This document shows positions 6,192 to 9,363 of a stretch of 9,363 nt of DNA, piece after piece (within the stretch, counting starts at the first letter, position 1; each line of letters opens with the position of its first letter). Under the pieces are notes generated by a model. That model made no database searches, was not told where the DNA came from, and was given only the letters and a program-made list of their open reading frames with translations. Origin of the DNA: an uncultured Mitsuokella sp. (GTDB lineage Bacteria > Bacillota > Negativicutes > Selenomonadales > Selenomonadaceae); NCBI GenBank assembly GCA_900770895.1, contig CAAGMF010000233.1, positions 1-9,363 of the forward strand, given 5' to 3'. Position numbers and translations under genes: made by a program.

Positions 6192-7223
6192 GTGCGGACG
6201 GATTCAGAGAACCGGGTGCTGGAGATGCTGCGGCAGGCGGGGCAGAAGTTCATATCGGGAGAGGAGATCGCCGAGCGGCTGGGCGTGACGCGCACAGCTG
6301 TCTGGAAACATATCCGCGAGCTGCGGGCGGCGGGGTACTCCATCGTCAGTCAGCCGCGCAGCGGCTACTCGCTGCAGGAGACGCCGGACCGGCTGCTGGC
6401 GAGCGAGATCAAGCATGACCTTGGGACGCAGACCATAGGCTGCAGGATTTACAGCTATGAGACGATCGGCTCGACGAATGTCACGGCCCGGGAGATGGCC
6501 GACCGGGATGCCGAGGCTACGCCGGACGGCACCATCGTGGTGGCTGATGAGCAGACGGGCGGACGTGGACGGCTGGAGCGTCATTTCTTCTGTCCGCCGA
6601 CCGGTATCTGGTTCTCGGTGATATTGCGGCCGGATTTCCTGCCACAGGAGGCGCCGAAATGCACGCTTTTCGCGTCGGTGGCTGTCGTGCGCGCCATGCG
6701 GGAATTCGGAGTGCCGGGCGGTATCAAATGGCCGAACGACGTGCTCCACAAGGGGCGCAAGATGGTCGGTATCCTGACGGAGCTCAGCGCCGAGCTCGAC
6801 CGCGTGAATTATATCGTCATCGGCATCGGTATCAATGCCAATATCGCCGAGCAGGATTTCCCGGAGGATGTGCGTGACAAGGCGACCTCGCTCATGGAGG
6901 CGAAGGGCGAGCCGGTGCCGCGCGTGGCTTTCCTGCAGGCCGTACTGCGGGCGATGGATGACCTCTACGCGACGATAAAGACGCAGGGCTTCGGCCCCGT
7001 GTTCGATGAGTGGCGGCGCTACAGTCTGACGCTCGGTCACGAGGTGCGCGTCATCGGCGTCCGCAGTGGCGAGGAGATGACGGGCCGGGCGGTGGATATC
7101 GCGGACGACGGAGCCCTGGTAGTCGAGACGGCCGCCGGGCGGCAGCGCGTGCTGGCCGGTGACGTATCGGTCCGGCCGCGCGAGGGCGGCTACTGGACCG
7201 ATGATGAGGAAAGCAGCGATTGA
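6192..7223 (+). CDS. birA: Bifunctional biotin-[acetyl-CoA-carboxylase] ligase / biotin repressor BirA
   Basis: Cytoplasmic enzyme that activates biotin with ATP and attaches it to the lysine of biotin carboxyl carrier domains. This is the longer class with an N-terminal DNA-binding domain, so it may also repress biotin genes. In 343 residues it shows a winged helix-turn-helix (about 1-60, including GVTRTAVWKHIREL), the biotinyl-AMP loop GRGRLE from 124, KWPNDVL from 179 with the catalytic-site lysine, GRKMVGIL, GIGIN from 211, and a C-terminal SH3-like domain (GRAVDIADDGALVVE). The frame opens at GTG 6183 (AGGA 7 bases upstream), but GTG 6192 has the better site (AGGAG, 8 bases upstream) and gives 23 residues to the FISG motif, the same as recalled for Bacillus BirA. 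It is first in the operon with coaX and dusB. Confidence 0.93.
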   Translation: MRTDSENRVLEMLRQAGQKFISGEEIAERLGVTRTAVWKHIRELRAAGYSIVSQPRSGYSLQETPDRLLASEIKHDLGTQTIGCRIYSYETIGSTNVTAREMADRDAEATPDGTIVVADEQTGGRGRLERHFFCPPTGIWFSVILRPDFLPQEAPKCTLFASVAVVRAMREFGVPGGIKWPNDVLHKGRKMVGILTELSAELDRVNYIVIGIGINANIAEQDFPEDVRDKATSLMEAKGEPVPRVAFLQAVLRAMDDLYATIKTQGFGPVFDEWRRYSLTLGHEVRVIGVRSGEEMTGRAVDIADDGALVVETAAGRQRVLAGDVSVRPREGGYWTDDEESSD

Positions 7224-7232
7224 TGGATGCGG

Positions 7233-7270
7233 CACAGACCTGCATTTCGTGCTGACTGGGGCAGGCTGTG
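7233..7270 (+). other. Hairpin between birA and coaX
   Basis: CACAG-A-CCTGC (7233-7243, one bulged A) pairs with GCAGGCTGTG (7261-7270), leaving a 17-base loop. The 3' arm ends three bases before the coaX ribosome site at 7274-7281. No T-tract follows, so it is not a terminator. It could be an RNA processing or stabilising element that sets the ratio of coaX to birA. Confidence 0.4.
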
Positions 7271-7288
7271 ACCGGAGGAGGAATTTCT

Positions 7289-8086
7289 TTGTTATTAGTT
7301 TTTGATATAGGCAACAGCAATATCGTACTGGGCACGTTCGAGGGCAAGAAGCTCATGCGTCATTGGCGCATATCGACCGACCGACAGAAGACCGGCGATG
7401 AATACGGCATGATCATCAACAACCTGTTCACCTATCAGGGCATCAGCATGAACGATATAAAGGCCATCATCATCTCGTCGGTTGTGCCGCCGCTCGTCGT
7501 GCCGATGGTCAAGATGTGCGAGCGCTATTTCCATATCCGGCCGCTCGTCGTGGGGCCGGGCATCCGCACGGGCATCCGGCTGCGCTATGAGAACCCGCGG
7601 GCCATCGGAGCCGACCGTATCGTGAACGTCGTCGGGGCGTTCGAGGAGTATGGCGGGCCGCTCATCGTGATCGATATCGGGACGGCGACGACGTTCGATG
7701 TCGTGGCGAACAACGGCGATTTCATCGGCGGCGTCATAGCCCCCGGCATCGGGACAAGCTCGGATGCATTGTTCCAGCGGGCGGCTCAGCTGCCTCGCAT
7801 CGAGCTCGTGCCGCCAAAGCAGATCATCTGCCGCAATACGATCCAGGGCATGCAGGCCGGCATCATATTCGGCTATGTAGGGCAGATCGATGAGATCGTA
7901 CGCCGCATCAAGGCGGAGATGGCCGAGAAGTATGTCGCTGAGGGCGGTCAGGAGAATATACAGGTCGTGGCGACTGGCGGCTTCGCCCGCATGATTGCGA
8001 AGGAGTCGGCGACGATCGACCATGTCGACCATTTCTTGACGCTGGAGGGATTACGGGCACTTTATGAGCGGAACCAACATGACTGA
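7289..8086 (+). CDS. coaX: Type III pantothenate kinase
   Basis: Phosphorylates pantothenate to 4'-phosphopantothenate, the first step of coenzyme A synthesis, in the cytoplasm. Type III enzymes belong to the ASKHA fold, need a monovalent cation and are not feedback-inhibited by CoA. The 265-residue product shows DIGNSN with D6 (phosphate-binding loop), GADR at 107-110 with catalytic D109, DIGTATTFD from D129 (cation and phosphate site), GGVIAPGIGTS, and the C-terminal VVATGGFA. The frame is open from GTG 7268, but TTG 7289 gives the family N-terminus MLLVFDIGNSN and lies 7 bases after a strong GGAGGAGG at 7274-7281, so TTG is chosen. A rare start codon with a strong ribosome site suggests moderate output. 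The 3' end overlaps dusB, implying translational coupling. Confidence 0.95.
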   Translation: MLLVFDIGNSNIVLGTFEGKKLMRHWRISTDRQKTGDEYGMIINNLFTYQGISMNDIKAIIISSVVPPLVVPMVKMCERYFHIRPLVVGPGIRTGIRLRYENPRAIGADRIVNVVGAFEEYGGPLIVIDIGTATTFDVVANNGDFIGGVIAPGIGTSSDALFQRAAQLPRIELVPPKQIICRNTIQGMQAGIIFGYVGQIDEIVRRIKAEMAEKYVAEGGQENIQVVATGGFARMIAKESATIDHVDHFLTLEGLRALYERNQHD

Positions 8087-9173
8087 GAGAAATAGCGGAT
8101 GCCGGCAGGCAGCTCCGGCGCACGAGGCTGATTTCGCCGTGGCGCGGTCGTTCGTGCGGGCTGGGAAGGCCCATACGCAGGCAGCCGACCTCGTACCGCC
8201 GCCAGCCGGTGGCGTGGATATCGGCCGGTTTCATTTCGATTATCCGGTATTTTTGGCACCGATGGCCGGTGTCACGGATACGGCCTACCGCATCATAGCC
8301 CATGATATGGGCTGCCCGCTCTGCTATGCTGAGATGGTTAGCAGCCAGGGCATACATTTCCGCAACGATCATACGTTGGCCATGCTGCAGTCCGAGCCCG
8401 GTGAGCGGCCGCTCGCGATGCAGATATTCGCGGCCCAACCGGATATGGCGGCGGAGGCAGCGGCCTATGTCGAGTCGCTCGGGACCGCCGATATCCTTGA
8501 TTTCAACATGGGCTGTCCGGCGCCGAAGGTCGTAAAGAATGGTGAGGGCTCCGCGCTGATGCGCGAGCCGGAGCGGGCATTTGCGGTGCTGTCGGCAATC
8601 CGGCGGGCTGTCGCTATGCCGTTCACCGTGAAGATCCGGGCCGGTTGGGACAGCCGCTCCATCAATGCCGTCGAGATAGCGAAGCTGGCGGAGGCCGCTG
8701 GCGTCGATGCGATAGCCGTGCATGGTCGGACGCGCGAGCAGTTCTACACGGGTCATTCGGACTGGGAGCTCATCGCGCAGGTCAAGCAGGCGGTGCACAT
8801 ACCGGTCATCGCGAATGGTGATATACGCACGCCGCAGGACCTGGTGCGCTGCCTGCGTATCACGGGAGCCGATGCGGTCATGATCGGCCGCGGGGCGCAG
8901 GGCAATCCCTGGATATTCCGCCAACTCACGCATTTCTGGGCGACCGGCGAGATCCTGCCCCCGCCGACGATGGCGGAGCGGGCTGAAGTCATCATGCGCC
9001 ATCTCGACCTGCTGCTGAAGTACAAGGGAGACTACATCGGTCCGCGTGAGATGCGCAAGCACGCGACCTGGTATACCCGGGGCCTCGTGCACGGCGCCCT
9101 CCTGCGCGACCGCTTCAACAAAGCCACGACCCGCGAGGATTTCGTAGCGATGCTCGAGGAGTTCTTTCAGTGA
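8064..9173 (+). CDS. dusB: tRNA-dihydrouridine synthase, DusB type
   Basis: FMN- and NADPH-dependent enzyme that reduces specific uridines in tRNA to dihydrouridine in the cytoplasm. The TIM-barrel motifs occur in order: FLAPMAGVTDTAYR, EMVSSQGIHF, QIFAAQP, DFNMGCPAPKVVKNGEGSALM with catalytic C151, VKIRAGW, AVHGRTREQFYTG, IPVIANGDI, and MIGRGAQGNPWIF. A C-terminal helical part contains RKHATWYTRGL. At 369 residues it is about 45-50 longer than the usual DusB, because an extension precedes the normal N-terminus at about residue 51. The start is uncertain. ATG 8064 overlaps coaX by 23 bases, with GGAGGG 14 bases upstream. ATG 8079 overlaps it by 8 bases (ATGACTGA) with a weak site. GTG 8214 would give the standard length but has no clear site. 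It is the last gene of the operon; in relatives greA and lysS often follow, but here a repeat does. Confidence 0.93.
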   Translation: MSGTNMTERNSGCRQAAPAHEADFAVARSFVRAGKAHTQAADLVPPPAGGVDIGRFHFDYPVFLAPMAGVTDTAYRIIAHDMGCPLCYAEMVSSQGIHFRNDHTLAMLQSEPGERPLAMQIFAAQPDMAAEAAAYVESLGTADILDFNMGCPAPKVVKNGEGSALMREPERAFAVLSAIRRAVAMPFTVKIRAGWDSRSINAVEIAKLAEAAGVDAIAVHGRTREQFYTGHSDWELIAQVKQAVHIPVIANGDIRTPQDLVRCLRITGADAVMIGRGAQGNPWIFRQLTHFWATGEILPPPTMAERAEVIMRHLDLLLKYKGDYIGPREMRKHATWYTRGLVHGALLRDRFNKATTREDFVAMLEEFFQ

Positions 9174-9181
9174 GAAACTAC

Positions 9182-9344
9182 GGAGCCTTCCCTTGAGGGG
9201 AAGGTGGCTCACGGCGCAGCCGGGAGACGAAAGAGGTGTAGCCAGAGAAAAGCGCTACATGGAGTTTTTCTCAAGATATAGAGCCATGTCCCAGCTACAC
9301 CTCATCCACCGCTGACGCGGTCCCCCTTCTCCTGAGGAGAAGGC
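9182..9344 (+). repeat. Palindromic interspersed (MITE-like) repeat
   Basis: A non-coding element of about 160 bases is built as a nested inverted repeat. The left arm holds two small hairpins: CCTTCCC/GGGAAGG (9186-9204) and CGGC/GCCG (9212-9222). The right arm mirrors them with CCGC/GCGG (9309-9320) and CCTTCTCC/GGAGAAGG (9325-9343). The arms pair through GAGGTGTAGC (9233-9242) and GCTACACCTC (9294-9303), a perfect 10 bp. The core has GAGAAAA/TTTTCTC (9245-9272). No transposase or open frame is present. Arms of this kind (GCCTTCCC...GGTGGC...GAGGTGTAGC) are familiar as dispersed repeats in Firmicute genomes; that is recall, not a search. The arms have diverged, so the copy is not fresh. Confidence 0.7.
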
Positions 9345-9363
9345 TGGAAATATGGAGTCTTCC

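Noticed and set aside
6204..7235. 343-codon minus-strand open frame opposite birA
   Set aside because: Mirrors the birA frame and shows no family motif; the + strand BirA motifs are unmistakable.
7268..7288. Longer coaX start at GTG 7268
   Set aside because: It would place the strong GGAGGAGG inside the coding region; TTG 7289 has ideal spacing and the standard CoaX N-terminus.
7908..9212. 434-codon minus-strand open frame opposite coaX and dusB
   Set aside because: Opposite two clearly identified genes, low-complexity Arg/His-rich product, no ribosome site seen; an antisense shadow.
9182..9344. CRISPR array or terminator reading of the 3' repeat
   Set aside because: There are no regular direct repeats with spacers, and the hairpins lack T-tracts; mirrored arms fit a palindromic interspersed element better.

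Overview
The window looks chromosomal, from an anaerobic Gram-negative-type Firmicute of the Negativicutes, most likely Selenomonadaceae (Selenomonas or Mitsuokella type). This rests on moderately high GC, heavy use of GAT-ATC, CTG and CGC codons, strong Shine-Dalgarno sites, the neighbour set birA-coaX-dusB, and a membrane diguanylate cyclase of 7TMR-DISM type. The genus is inferred by eye; no database was searched. All genes read on the + strand.

Layout. (1) Positions 1-1212: the 3' end of a mannose-family PTS operon (end of IIC, complete IID), then a structured 3' UTR and a strong intrinsic terminator. (2) 1275-2406: a single-gene unit with a near-consensus promoter, an ATP-type 6-phosphofructokinase (pfkA) and a terminator. 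(3) 2460-6087: a single-gene unit encoding a 1172-residue protein made of two complete receptor-diguanylate cyclases in one chain, closed by a terminator. (4) 6105-9173: a tight housekeeping operon, birA-coaX-dusB. (5) 9182-9363: a palindromic MITE-like interspersed repeat, with what may be the start of a second copy at the window edge.

How the genes work together. The PTS imports and phosphorylates hexose. Mannose 6-phosphate reaches fructose 6-phosphate by isomerisation, and PfkA commits it to glycolysis, so blocks 1 and 2 fit metabolically but are transcribed separately. BirA attaches biotin to carboxylases, CoaX makes 4'-phosphopantothenate for coenzyme A, and DusB makes dihydrouridine in tRNA. 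They share an operon but not a pathway.

The most unusual object is the 2540-6058 gene. Each half has a signal-peptide-like segment, a beta-rich extracytoplasmic domain, seven membrane segments, a signalling helix and an intact GGEEF cyclase domain. GGDEF domains work as dimers, so the fusion could be a covalent heterodimer sensing two ligands. Alternatively, the internal signal-like segment could be cut by signal peptidase, giving two receptors from one reading frame. Both cyclase domains lack the RxxD product-inhibition site.
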